Part shown: piece after piece, positions 44,875 to 52,222 of the stretch
Layout: every line of letters starts with the position of its first letter
How positions within the stretch are numbered: the first letter of the stretch is position 1
Assembly (NCBI GenBank): GCA_018335935.1
Contig: JAGXRG010000013.1
Coordinates: forward strand, 62,001 to 126,000
DNA from: Chitinophagaceae bacterium
GTDB lineage: Bacteria > Bacteroidota > Bacteroidia > Chitinophagales > Chitinophagaceae
Reading direction: 5' to 3'
Length of the DNA: 64,000 nucleotides
The notes under the pieces: model-generated
Seen by the model: the letters and a program-made list of their open reading frames with translations, nothing else
Told to the model about the DNA's origin: nothing
Databases searched by the model: none
Program-made: the position numbers and the translations under genes

Positions 44875-47070
44875 TTATAAATGCAATAATCCAACATTGT
44901 GCAAAGTGTTCATGGGTTTATTATCCCAAAATAATTCAAAATCTTCTAAACCATTCTTTTCATAATCTTCCTTAACTTCTTGTAAAGAATATTGTTTAAT
45001 ATTTTCAATAGAAAGCTTTGGAAGTAATAAGTGTAGCCATTTTCCTTGTTCACTATCAACTGAAATAGAAATAGTCTCTTTCTTAGTTTCAAAAGTTAAG
45101 CTAGCAACTTCCCATTGATTGCCTTTTTTCGATTTAGTAATGATTTCTAGAGAAGGAGTTTTACCTAAATAAATAATTTTTGTTGTGGCTTTTTGGTTAG
45201 GAAGTTCAATACTATTTAACACAGTAGAAATATAATTTGGAGCAACAGTTGTTTTAGGAGTTTTAAAATCGAACCACTTGTGTAGTGGATAATCTAAACA
45301 AGTTTGGTGCATGAAGTTGTGTAAAGATTTTTTCAGACCAAAACTAAATGCTTCATGTTCTGTGCCTGTTTCATCAATATGTTCAACATCGTTATTTGCA
45401 AAAGTTATGGCAACTTCTTTTGCTTTTTTAACACTAAATTTTTCTGGGTTTAATCCAACAGGACTGTGAGCTGTCATGGTAAACTGATGCCAAAAAGCAG
45501 ATTGTAAAATTCCTGCTTCAAACATTTGTCGAACCATTTCTAAACTATCAATAGTTTCCTGTTCAGTTTGTGTAGGAAAGCCATACATTAAATAAGCATG
45601 TACCATAATACCGGCATCGGTAAGGTTTTTATTCACTTTAGCAACTTGCTCTACAGTAATTCCTTTTTGAATCAGTTGTAATAATCTATCACTGGCAACT
45701 TCTAATCCTCCAGAAACACCAATGCATCCAGAAGCTCTAAGTAATAAACATAAATCTCTAGTGAAGCTTTTTTCAAAACGAATATTGGTCCACCAACTCA
45801 CCACTAATTTTCTTCTGATAATTTCTAAAGCCACAGCTTTCATTAAAGCAGGTGGGGCTGCTTCATCAACAAAATGAAAACCATTATTGCCAGTTTTTTG
45901 AATAAGCTCTTCTATTCTATCACAAATCAAGTTGGCAGTAATAGGCTCATAAATTTTAATATAATCTAAACTAATATCACAAAAAGTACACTTACCCCAA
46001 TAACAACCATGAGCCATAGTGAGTTTATTCCATCTTCCATCACTCCACAAACTGTGCATGGGATTAATAACTTCAATTGCATTGATGTATTGATCTAACA
46101 ATAAATCATTGTAATCTGGTGTACCAACTTCATGTTGCTTATAATCGCTGCAAGAAGAATTGTTGATGTATATGATTTGATTATGCTCTACAAGAAATGT
46201 TCGTTTTAATTCTTGTTGAGAAATTTTTCCACCAATATAATTTAATAAATTTTCTATTGGAGCTTCACCGTCATCAAGCGTAATAAAATCTATAAATTCA
46301 AAAACTCTGCTGTCTTTAATATCACGTAATTCAGTATTGGCAAATCCTCCACCAAATGCAACTTTAATGTTAGGATAATGTTTTTTGATGAATTGACCAC
46401 ATCGTAAAGCAGCAAAAACATTACCAGGAAAAGGAACAGAAATACAAACCAATTTTGGGTTTAAGTTTTGAAGTTTAAGATTTAAAGTCTCGATTAATAT
46501 TTCATCAATAAAACTTAATGGTTGTTGTAAAGATTGATAGAGCTCATCAAAACTATTGGCACTTCTTGCTAACTTTTCAGCATATCTGCTAAAGCCAAAA
46601 TGAGGATCTATACATTCTTTAATAAAATCAGATAAATCCTCCAAATACATAGTAGCAAAGTGTTTGGCTTTATCTTGAATGCCCATTTTTCCAAAGGCCC
46701 AACTGGTATCATCAATTTGTAAAAATCTATCTGCTTCTGGTAAAAAATTTCTTGATGCAATAAAATGAGCAATGGTTGGATTTTTTCCTTGCAAAAAAAG
46801 AGTTACATCTTCAATGGAATTTATATATTCTTCTTTTAAAGAAAATATTCTCTTTGCATTTTTTGAAGTTTCTTCTTTTTCTTGATATAAATCAAAAACT
46901 GAAGACAATCCCTTTTTCGAAAACAATTTTAAAGTAACTTCTATTCCTAAGTCTGCTTGATGACTTGAAATGCCTTTTGTATTCAAAAATCCTTTCAAAT
47001 AAGCCGTTGCAGGATAGGGTGTATTTAATTGTGTAAATGGTGGAGTGATTAAAAGGATTGAAGTACTCAA
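44875..47070 (-). CDS. B12-binding-type radical SAM protein with CX4CX2C cluster motif
   Basis: A 731-aa protein. The N-terminal part (about 1-330) resembles a cobalamin-binding Rossmann-like domain (VCISVPFPGNVFAALRCGQFI ... VAFGGGFANTELRDI) but shows no DxHxxG base-off motif. The radical SAM barrel follows, with cluster cysteines in GCYWGKCTFC (Cys356, Cys361, Cys364), giving CX4CX2C instead of the usual CX3CX2C. Downstream barrel motifs (SGGLEVASDRLLQLIQKG; HAYLMYGFPTQTEQET) are normal. The start is TTG 47070, as no ATG precedes the conserved SILLITPPF. Reaction unknown. The DUF1801 gene follows on the same strand. Confidence 0.8.
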   Translation of the reverse strand: MSTSILLITPPFTQLNTPYPATAYLKGFLNTKGISSHQADLGIEVTLKLFSKKGLSSVFDLYQEKEETSKNAKRIFSLKEEYINSIEDVTLFLQGKNPTIAHFIASRNFLPEADRFLQIDDTSWAFGKMGIQDKAKHFATMYLEDLSDFIKECIDPHFGFSRYAEKLARSANSFDELYQSLQQPLSFIDEILIETLNLKLQNLNPKLVCISVPFPGNVFAALRCGQFIKKHYPNIKVAFGGGFANTELRDIKDSRVFEFIDFITLDDGEAPIENLLNYIGGKISQQELKRTFLVEHNQIIYINNSSCSDYKQHEVGTPDYNDLLLDQYINAIEVINPMHSLWSDGRWNKLTMAHGCYWGKCTFCDISLDYIKIYEPITANLICDRIEELIQKTGNNGFHFVDEAAPPALMKAVALEIIRRKLVVSWWTNIRFEKSFTRDLCLLLRASGCIGVSGGLEVASDRLLQLIQKGITVEQVAKVNKNLTDAGIMVHAYLMYGFPTQTEQETIDSLEMVRQMFEAGILQSAFWHQFTMTAHSPVGLNPEKFSVKKAKEVAITFANNDVEHIDETGTEHEAFSFGLKKSLHNFMHQTCLDYPLHKWFDFKTPKTTVAPNYISTVLNSIELPNQKATTKIIYLGKTPSLEIITKSKKGNQWEVASLTFETKKETISISVDSEQGKWLHLLLPKLSIENIKQYSLQEVKEDYEKNGLEDFELFWDNKPMNTLHNVGLLHL

Positions 47071-47152
47071 ATTATAGGTTTAATTGTAAAGATATTTTAA
47101 GAATCTTTCTTTTTTAAAAATAATGTAATAACAAACAATTGTCAATTATTAT

Positions 47153-47219
47153 GTTCAATTTTCTTGAACCACAAAAACAAAATAAAAATTAATTAAATTT
47201 GTAAGGAAAATTAAATTTG
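47153..47219 (+). promoter_or_regulatory. Predicted operator/promoter of the toxin-antitoxin operon
   Basis: An inverted repeat GTTCAA-N5-TTGAAC (47153-47169) precedes two TAAATTTG boxes (47194-47201 and 47212-47219), each fitting TAnnTTTG. The palindrome sits where a repressor bound near -33 would act, consistent with the autoregulation usual for such modules. The operator role is inferred. Confidence 0.4.
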
Positions 47220-47223
47220 TATT

Positions 47224-47433
47224 ATGAAACAAGTTACAATAGAAGTAAATGCAAGAAAGTATAAGTTTATTATGGAACTACTAAAAAGCTTTGATTTTGT
47301 TACTGTTCAAAAAGAAGACACAGCAAAAAAGAAAACTTTAAAACATGTTGCTGAAGGAGCTTATCAAGCTATTTTAGCATCTAAGGGTAAAGCTAAAACT
47401 AAAGATGCTAAAGCATTTTTAAATGAACTTTAA
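47224..47433 (+). CDS. Antitoxin of a RelE/ParE-like toxin-antitoxin pair
   Basis: A 69-aa protein beginning MKQVTIEVNARKYKFIMELL, a beta strand then a helix, ending in a basic, flexible C-terminus (SKGKAKTKDAKAFLNEL) that would wrap the toxin. The composition and position immediately before a RelE-type toxin gene, overlapping it by 11 bp, identify it as the antitoxin. It lacks an obvious ribbon-helix-helix signature beyond the N-terminal strand, so the DNA-binding class is uncertain. A palindrome upstream could be its operator. Confidence 0.7.
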   Translation: MKQVTIEVNARKYKFIMELLKSFDFVTVQKEDTAKKKTLKHVAEGAYQAILASKGKAKTKDAKAFLNEL

Positions 47434-47758
47434 AGTAGAAACGATATTACCTTTTGAAAAAGAGTTTAAAAAACTTTATAAAAAGTATCCTTCCCTTAAA
47501 AATGATTTATTAGCTCTAATACAAACTCTGGAAACAAAACCTACTCAAGGAATCTCTCTAGGAAATAATTTTTACAAAATTCGTTTAGCAATTCAAAGTA
47601 AAAGCAAAGGAAAAAGTGGGGGTGCTCGAATTATTACATTTGTAAAAATAATTCAGTCTAAAGTCTATTTAGTTGCTATTTATGACAAAAGTGTTCAACC
47701 AAATATTACGAAGAAAGAATTGCAATTGTTATTGCAATTTGTAACATCAACAATTTAA
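47423..47758 (+). CDS. RelE/ParE family toxin
   Basis: A 111-aa toxin-like protein. PFEKEFKKLYKKYPSLKNDLLALIQTLE gives the paired N-terminal helices, and FYKIRLAIQSKSKGKSGGARIITFVK gives the strand-loop-strand with the conserved basic and aromatic residues typical of the RelE/ParE fold. It ends in VYLVAIYDKSVQPNITKKEL. Members cleave mRNA on the ribosome (RelE) or poison gyrase (ParE); the target cannot be told from sequence. Its start overlaps the antitoxin stop by 11 bp, typical of co-translated modules. Confidence 0.8.
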   Translation: MNFKVETILPFEKEFKKLYKKYPSLKNDLLALIQTLETKPTQGISLGNNFYKIRLAIQSKSKGKSGGARIITFVKIIQSKVYLVAIYDKSVQPNITKKELQLLLQFVTSTI

Positions 47759-47879
47759 GGTTCATTAATCCAATTTTCTAATTCCCAATTCCTAATCAAC
47801 CATTCTCAAATAATCCCTTTACTTCATTTGAACTTATTTATTTTTGTCATCCTTTTAAATCAATACATAAAATAATAAT

Positions 47880-49241
47880 ATGCAAGTTTGGAACGATTAT
47901 CAACAACAACATCAAGATAGATTTTTAAATGAAATGCTCGATTTATTACGCATTCCTTCAGTAAGTGCAAAATCTGAACATAAAGCAGATATGTTGAAAT
48001 GTGCTGAAGCTGTAAAACAAAATTTATTATCATCTGGTTGTTCAAAAGCAGAAGTGATGGATACTGATGGCTTTCCTGTGGTGTATGGCGAAAAAATGAT
48101 TGATCCTGCAAAACCAACAGTACTTGTTTATGGTCATTACGATGTACAACCTCCTGAACCATTAGAACTTTGGCATAGTGGTCCTTTTGATCCTGTAATT
48201 AAAGATGGAAAAGTGTTTGCACGTGGTTCTGCCGATGATAAAGGTCAGTTTTATATGCATGTAAAAGCATTAGAAACCATGGTGAAAACGAATACTATGG
48301 AAACTAATATTAAATTCTTAATAGAAGGAGAAGAAGAAATCGGTTCTCCAAATCTTGGAAAATTTGTTGCACTGAATAAAGAGTTATTGAAAGCTGATGT
48401 TATTCTTATTAGTGACAGTTCTATGTTAAGCATGGAAAACCCTTCATTGGATACTGGTGTACGTGGATTGTCTTATATAGAAGTTGAAGTAACTGGTGCT
48501 AATAGAGATTTGCATAGTGGTACTTATGGAGGTGCAGTTGCCAATCCAATTACTATACTTGCACAAATGATTGCTAGTTGTCATGATGAAAATAATCACA
48601 TCACCATTCCTGGTTTTTATGATGATGTTGCCATTGCAACAAAAGAAGAAAGAGAATTGTTAAATGCTGCTCCTTATGATGCTAAAGAATATATGGATGA
48701 ACTGGGTGTTACTGCTCTTTGGGGAGAAAAAGGATATACTACTTATGAAAGAACAGGCATTCGTCCAACACTTGAAGTGAATGGTATTTGGGGAGGTTAT
48801 ACTGGCGAAGGTGCAAAAACTGTACTTCCATCAAAAGCATTTGCAAAAATTTCTGCTCGATTAGTGCCAAATCAAACCTCAGAAAAAATTACTGACATCT
48901 TAATCAAATATTTTAAATCTATTGCTCCTGCTGGGGTTGAAGTAAAAGCTAGTTTGCATCATGGAGGAGAACCTTATATGACACCAATTGATAGCAAAGG
49001 CTATAAAGCTGCTTCAAAAGCTGTAGAACAAACTTTTGGCAAAGCACCAATTCCTGTTCGAGGTGGAGGAAGTATTCCTATTTGTTCTATTCTTGAAAAA
49101 GAATTAGGAATCAAAATTGTGTTTATGGGTTTTGGTTTAGATAATGATAACTTACACAGTCCCAACGAAAAATACAATTTAGAAAACTATTATAAAGGCA
49201 TTGAAACCATTCCTTATTTTCATAAATACTTTGCTGAGTAG
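47880..49241 (+). CDS. M20 family dipeptidase/metallopeptidase
   Basis: A 453-aa cytoplasmic M20 enzyme. Zinc and catalytic motifs are GHYDVQP (His86), RGSADDKGQ (bridging Asp120), and EGEEEIGS (catalytic Glu151 and metal Glu152). The dimerisation domain lies in about 200-310 (including ANRDLHSGTYGG), and the final His is in DNDNLHSPNEK. It should hydrolyse dipeptides or similar small peptides; this group is annotated as cytosolic non-specific dipeptidase-like. The reading frame is complete. It lies between the toxin gene and the rpsF operon and shows no co-transcription with either. Confidence 0.9.
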   Translation: MQVWNDYQQQHQDRFLNEMLDLLRIPSVSAKSEHKADMLKCAEAVKQNLLSSGCSKAEVMDTDGFPVVYGEKMIDPAKPTVLVYGHYDVQPPEPLELWHSGPFDPVIKDGKVFARGSADDKGQFYMHVKALETMVKTNTMETNIKFLIEGEEEIGSPNLGKFVALNKELLKADVILISDSSMLSMENPSLDTGVRGLSYIEVEVTGANRDLHSGTYGGAVANPITILAQMIASCHDENNHITIPGFYDDVAIATKEERELLNAAPYDAKEYMDELGVTALWGEKGYTTYERTGIRPTLEVNGIWGGYTGEGAKTVLPSKAFAKISARLVPNQTSEKITDILIKYFKSIAPAGVEVKASLHHGGEPYMTPIDSKGYKAASKAVEQTFGKAPIPVRGGGSIPICSILEKELGIKIVFMGFGLDNDNLHSPNEKYNLENYYKGIETIPYFHKYFAE

Positions 49242-49278
49242 TGTTAAGCAAGGGTTATTAATGAATATTTTAGGATTT

Positions 49279-49312
49279 TTTGGTCTAATTTGGGTGTAAC
49301 TCCCTACTTTTG
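49279..49312 (+). promoter_or_regulatory. Predicted promoter of the rpsF-rpsR-rplI operon
   Basis: TACTTTTG (49305-49312) is a perfect TAnnTTTG -7 box. TTTG at 49279-49282 is a possible -33 element, at a slightly long 22-bp spacing. Transcription would begin near 49319, leaving a leader of about 85 nt that contains the hairpin ATTCTG / CAGAAT (49321-49338). Confidence 0.5.
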
Positions 49313-49404
49313 CAGCCCCAATTCTGTTTTGGCAGAATCGTTTTAGTGTTAAACTGAAATGTCCATTGGGATAAACCAAATTTTTAAATAAAAAAAACAG
49401 AGTA

Positions 49405-49758
49405 ATGAACAGTTACGAATTAATGGTGATTTTTACTCCTGTACTTTCTGAAGAAGAATTTAAAGCTGCTCAGAAAAAGTACATTGCTATGGTTGAAGAT
49501 GCTAAAGGCACAACTGTAAATAGCAATCCTTGGGGATTAAAATCTCTTGCTTATCCTGTACAAAAGAAAACAACAGGAATTTACTGGGTGTATGAATTTA
49601 AAGCTACATCTGATTTCAACGAAAAATTGAAAATTGCTTTATTGAGAGATGAGCAAGTAATGAGACACATGGTTACAAAACTCGACAAAAACGCCGTTGA
49701 GTACAATGAAAACAAAAGAAATGGCGTATTTTCTAAACAAGTAAAAGCGGAGGTATAA
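49405..49758 (+). CDS. rpsF: 30S ribosomal protein S6
   Basis: A 117-aa S6 with the ferredoxin-like fold: [18 protein letters not shown] at the start, [26 protein letters not shown] in the middle. It binds S18 on the small-subunit platform. It is followed 1 bp later by rpsR, the normal partner. Confidence 0.96.
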   Translation: MNSYELMVIFTPVLSEEEFKAAQKKYIAMVEDAKGTTVNSNPWGLKSLAYPVQKKTTGIYWVYEFKATSDFNEKLKIALLRDEQVMRHMVTKLDKNAVEYNENKRNGVFSKQVKAEV

Positions 49759-49759
49759 G

Positions 49760-50023
49760 ATGGCAAGAAATGAAATAAAATATTTAACCGCAATTAAACA
49801 AGAAAATCCTAAAAAGAAATTCTGTCGTTTTAAAAAATACGGAATCAAATATGTTGATTATAAAGACATCGATTTCTTAAAGAAATTTGTAAACGAGCAA
49901 GGTAAATTATTACCTCGTCGTTTAAGTGGAAATTCTTTAAAATATCAACGTAAGGTAAGTGATGCAGTTAAAAAAGCTCGTCAAATGGCTTTAATGCCTT
50001 TCGTAACCGATTTATACAAATAG
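49760..50023 (+). CDS. rpsR: 30S ribosomal protein S18
   Basis: An 87-aa basic protein with the S18 core [36 protein letters not shown] and C-terminal [21 protein letters not shown]. The first Cys is kept but it is not a zinc-site variant. It is directly behind rpsF, overlapping operon structure being normal for this pair; no ssb or priB gene is between them. Confidence 0.95.
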   Translation: MARNEIKYLTAIKQENPKKKFCRFKKYGIKYVDYKDIDFLKKFVNEQGKLLPRRLSGNSLKYQRKVSDAVKKARQMALMPFVTDLYK

Positions 50024-50109
50024 AAAAATTTAGTAACCTTCCCTAATTTCATTTACTTGGAAGACAGTCACAATCTTAGATTGGGCTTTGGGGACTAAAA
50101 AAACAAAAA

Positions 50110-50556
50110 ATGGAAGTAATATTAATTAAAGAATTAGACACTTTAGGCGGAAAGAATGAAGTTGTTAAAGTAAAAAACGGGTATGCTCGTAATTACTTAA
50201 TTCCACAAAAATATGCAGTAGAAGCTAGTCCTTCTAACCTTGCTCAATTAAACGAAAGATTAAAAGTACAAGGCAAAAAAGAAGCAGCTATGTTGGCTCA
50301 AATTACAAGTGTATTAGCAGTTTTAAAAGAATCACCTGTAAAGGTTGGTGCTAAAACTGGTACAAGTGGTAAAATATTTGGTAGTGTAACTTCATTACAA
50401 ATTGCTCGTGCCATTCGTGATCAAAAAGGATACGAAATTGATCGCAAACGTATTTCAATAGTTGATGATGTTAAAGAACTTGGTTCTTATAAAGCATCAA
50501 TTGATTTTGGTAATAATAATGTTACTGAAATTGACTTTGAAGTGGTTGGCGAATAA
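50110..50556 (+). CDS. rplI: 50S ribosomal protein L9
   Basis: A 148-aa L9. The N-terminal domain MEVILIKELDTLGGKNEVVKVKNGYARNYLIPQKYA binds 23S rRNA, and a long connecting helix leads to the C-terminal domain (GKIFGSVTSLQIARAI). It follows rpsR after 86 bp, within which CAATC-TTA-GATTG (50071-50083) can form a small hairpin that might tune expression. It is followed by a clear terminator that ends the operon. Confidence 0.95.
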   Translation: MEVILIKELDTLGGKNEVVKVKNGYARNYLIPQKYAVEASPSNLAQLNERLKVQGKKEAAMLAQITSVLAVLKESPVKVGAKTGTSGKIFGSVTSLQIARAIRDQKGYEIDRKRISIVDDVKELGSYKASIDFGNNNVTEIDFEVVGE

Positions 50557-50572
50557 ACTATATTTATTGATG

Positions 50573-50603
50573 AAAAGCCCCGCCTTATTGCGGGGTTTTT
50601 TAT
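50573..50603 (+). terminator. Terminator of the rpsF-rpsR-rplI operon
   Basis: CCCCGC / GCGGGG stem with a 6-nt CTTATT loop, flanked by AAAA and T residues; 17 bp after the rplI stop. Confidence 0.9.
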
Positions 50604-50611
50604 TTTGAATA

Positions 50612-52165
50612 CTACTGAATAATTAATTTTTCGGAAACAACATTACTTTTATTAGTAATGACTTTTAGAATATAAACTCCTTTTGAATATTGTTGAATAT
50701 TTAAAGCAAGCTGAATATTGTTTCCGTTATTTTGATTCCGAATTTTCGGAAGAGAAATCTCTCTGCCAAACATATCAAACAATTGAATTTCTTTTACACC
50801 CTCTGTTGATTGTATGTTAATCATATCTTTTGCCGGATTAGGGTAAACTACAATTCTCGAATTCCTAATACCTAATTCCAAATTTTTAACTTCACTATAT
50901 TGTTTCTTTCCATCTTTATCAATACTTTCTATACGGTAGTAAAGAGTCAACGGTCTACTGTCAACTGTTAACGGTAAATTGTTATCTATAAACTCATATT
51001 CATTTAAGTTATTATTATGGGCTTTTATTTGTCCAATATTTTCAAATTGGATGCCATTGATAGAACGCTGAACATTAAAATGCGAAACGTTGATTTCGTT
51101 TGCGGTTTGCCATAAATTTATAATAGATTGCTTCGTGCCTTGCAATGACTGCTCATTGATAATTCGTAATTCATAATTCGTAATTGTTAAAGGCAATGGA
51201 TTAACATTTATACAAACTGTATCACTACTGGTAAAACCATTAACAGTTTGGGTTAAAATATAGCAAGTATTAACTAAAGGTTTTACCCAAAAACCCGGGC
51301 GTAAAGAATCTATAGTGTTGCTGGTGCCTAATATTTGCCAACGTAATGTATCTATACCATTGGTATAACTACCAATAAAAGCACTATCACCAATAGTAAT
51401 AGTGGTATCTCTACCTGCATCTGCTTTTAAATTAAAACTGTCTAAGGGTATTACAGAAACATCATCTACATAATAACCAGCAGCATCAAAAGCATAAATA
51501 GTATTATTTATTAATACACTTTTTGTTAAACTATCGGGCTTAAAATTACCTAAGGTAACATACTGTTCTCCACCTATAGCAGAATATATACCACTAATTG
51601 GAACCCAATTTAATGTATCACATATTATAGGATTGCCATAATTTACAATCTGCGGACTAGCTGCTAATAAGCCATTACAATTGTTAAGGCCTAAAGTATC
51701 TGCAAACACTGGTGAATTTGTTAAAAGCATACTTAAATTGTTTGATGCATATTTTGAAATGTTTACAGTGCTTACCCAATAATTACACCAATACTTTTTG
51801 TTTACTTGTAATGGTTGTTTTAAACGATTTTGTATATATAACCATCCTTTATAAGTAGGTATAATAGCATAACCATCCCCTGTTTTGGTCTCTTGATAAG
51901 ACGAGTATGGAGAGTTTGATGAATCGTAGTTATAAGGTACAGACGCCCAATTAACTTGACTACACCTATTTGAGTAATAACCATTTATTTTTCTACATTC
52001 AAATTTTGTTGGGGAATACCAAGGATTTGGAATTGGATCCCCAGTTAAATTGTTGGGGCAAATCACACTATCCTCAAAACTCCAATTTGGCACAAGATTA
52101 TATTGTTGTTGAGCAAAACTGTACTGAAATAGTAAACAAAATAGTATGGCTAAGAGATATCGCAT
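50612..52165 (-). CDS. T9SS type A sorting domain-containing secreted protein with repeat-derived linkers
   Basis: 517 aa from ATG 52165 (MRYLLAILFCLLFQYSFAQ, signal peptide); the ORF-track start is a TTG three codons earlier. The N-terminal part (about 20-255; LVPNWSFEDSVICP ... YYVDDVSVIPLDSFNL) resembles carbohydrate-binding-like beta sandwiches. The next section reads LTITNYELRIINEQSLQGTKQSI, then PLTVDSRPLT and LELGIRNSRI, which are translations of dispersed Bacteroidota repeats acting as linkers. The end is a type A sorting domain (VVYPNPAKDMINIQS ... VSEKLIIQ). Exported by T9SS; function unknown. Confidence 0.83.
   Translation of the reverse strand: MRYLLAILFCLLFQYSFAQQQYNLVPNWSFEDSVICPNNLTGDPIPNPWYSPTKFECRKINGYYSNRCSQVNWASVPYNYDSSNSPYSSYQETKTGDGYAIIPTYKGWLYIQNRLKQPLQVNKKYWCNYWVSTVNISKYASNNLSMLLTNSPVFADTLGLNNCNGLLAASPQIVNYGNPIICDTLNWVPISGIYSAIGGEQYVTLGNFKPDSLTKSVLINNTIYAFDAAGYYVDDVSVIPLDSFNLKADAGRDTTITIGDSAFIGSYTNGIDTLRWQILGTSNTIDSLRPGFWVKPLVNTCYILTQTVNGFTSSDTVCINVNPLPLTITNYELRIINEQSLQGTKQSIINLWQTANEINVSHFNVQRSINGIQFENIGQIKAHNNNLNEYEFIDNNLPLTVDSRPLTLYYRIESIDKDGKKQYSEVKNLELGIRNSRIVVYPNPAKDMINIQSTEGVKEIQLFDMFGREISLPKIRNQNNGNNIQLALNIQQYSKGVYILKVITNKSNVVSEKLIIQ
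51121..51190. repeat. Dispersed-repeat material inside a T9SS gene (copy B of the 22-mer)
   Basis: TGCTTCGTgCCTtGCAaTGACT (51129-51150) matches copy A at 2922-2943. It is followed by AATTCGTAATTCATAATTCGTAATT (51171-51185 region), another typical intergenic repeat. Both are translated in the host gene as SLQGTKQSI and NYELRI. Confidence 0.6.
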
Positions 52166-52180
52166 GGGTATCAACTTATA

Positions 52181-52213
52181 AAGTGTTGCAGTATATTCTT
52201 TACTGCAACACTT
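52181..52213 (-). terminator. Hairpin between the two T9SS genes
   Basis: A 13-bp perfect stem, AAGTGTTGCAGTA / TACTGCAACACTT, with a 7-nt loop, 10 bp after the stop of the 1005-aa gene on the minus strand. The T-tract is weak, so it may be a partial terminator or an mRNA-stabilising structure between co-oriented genes. Confidence 0.6.
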
Positions 52214-52222
52214 TATTTAGTC

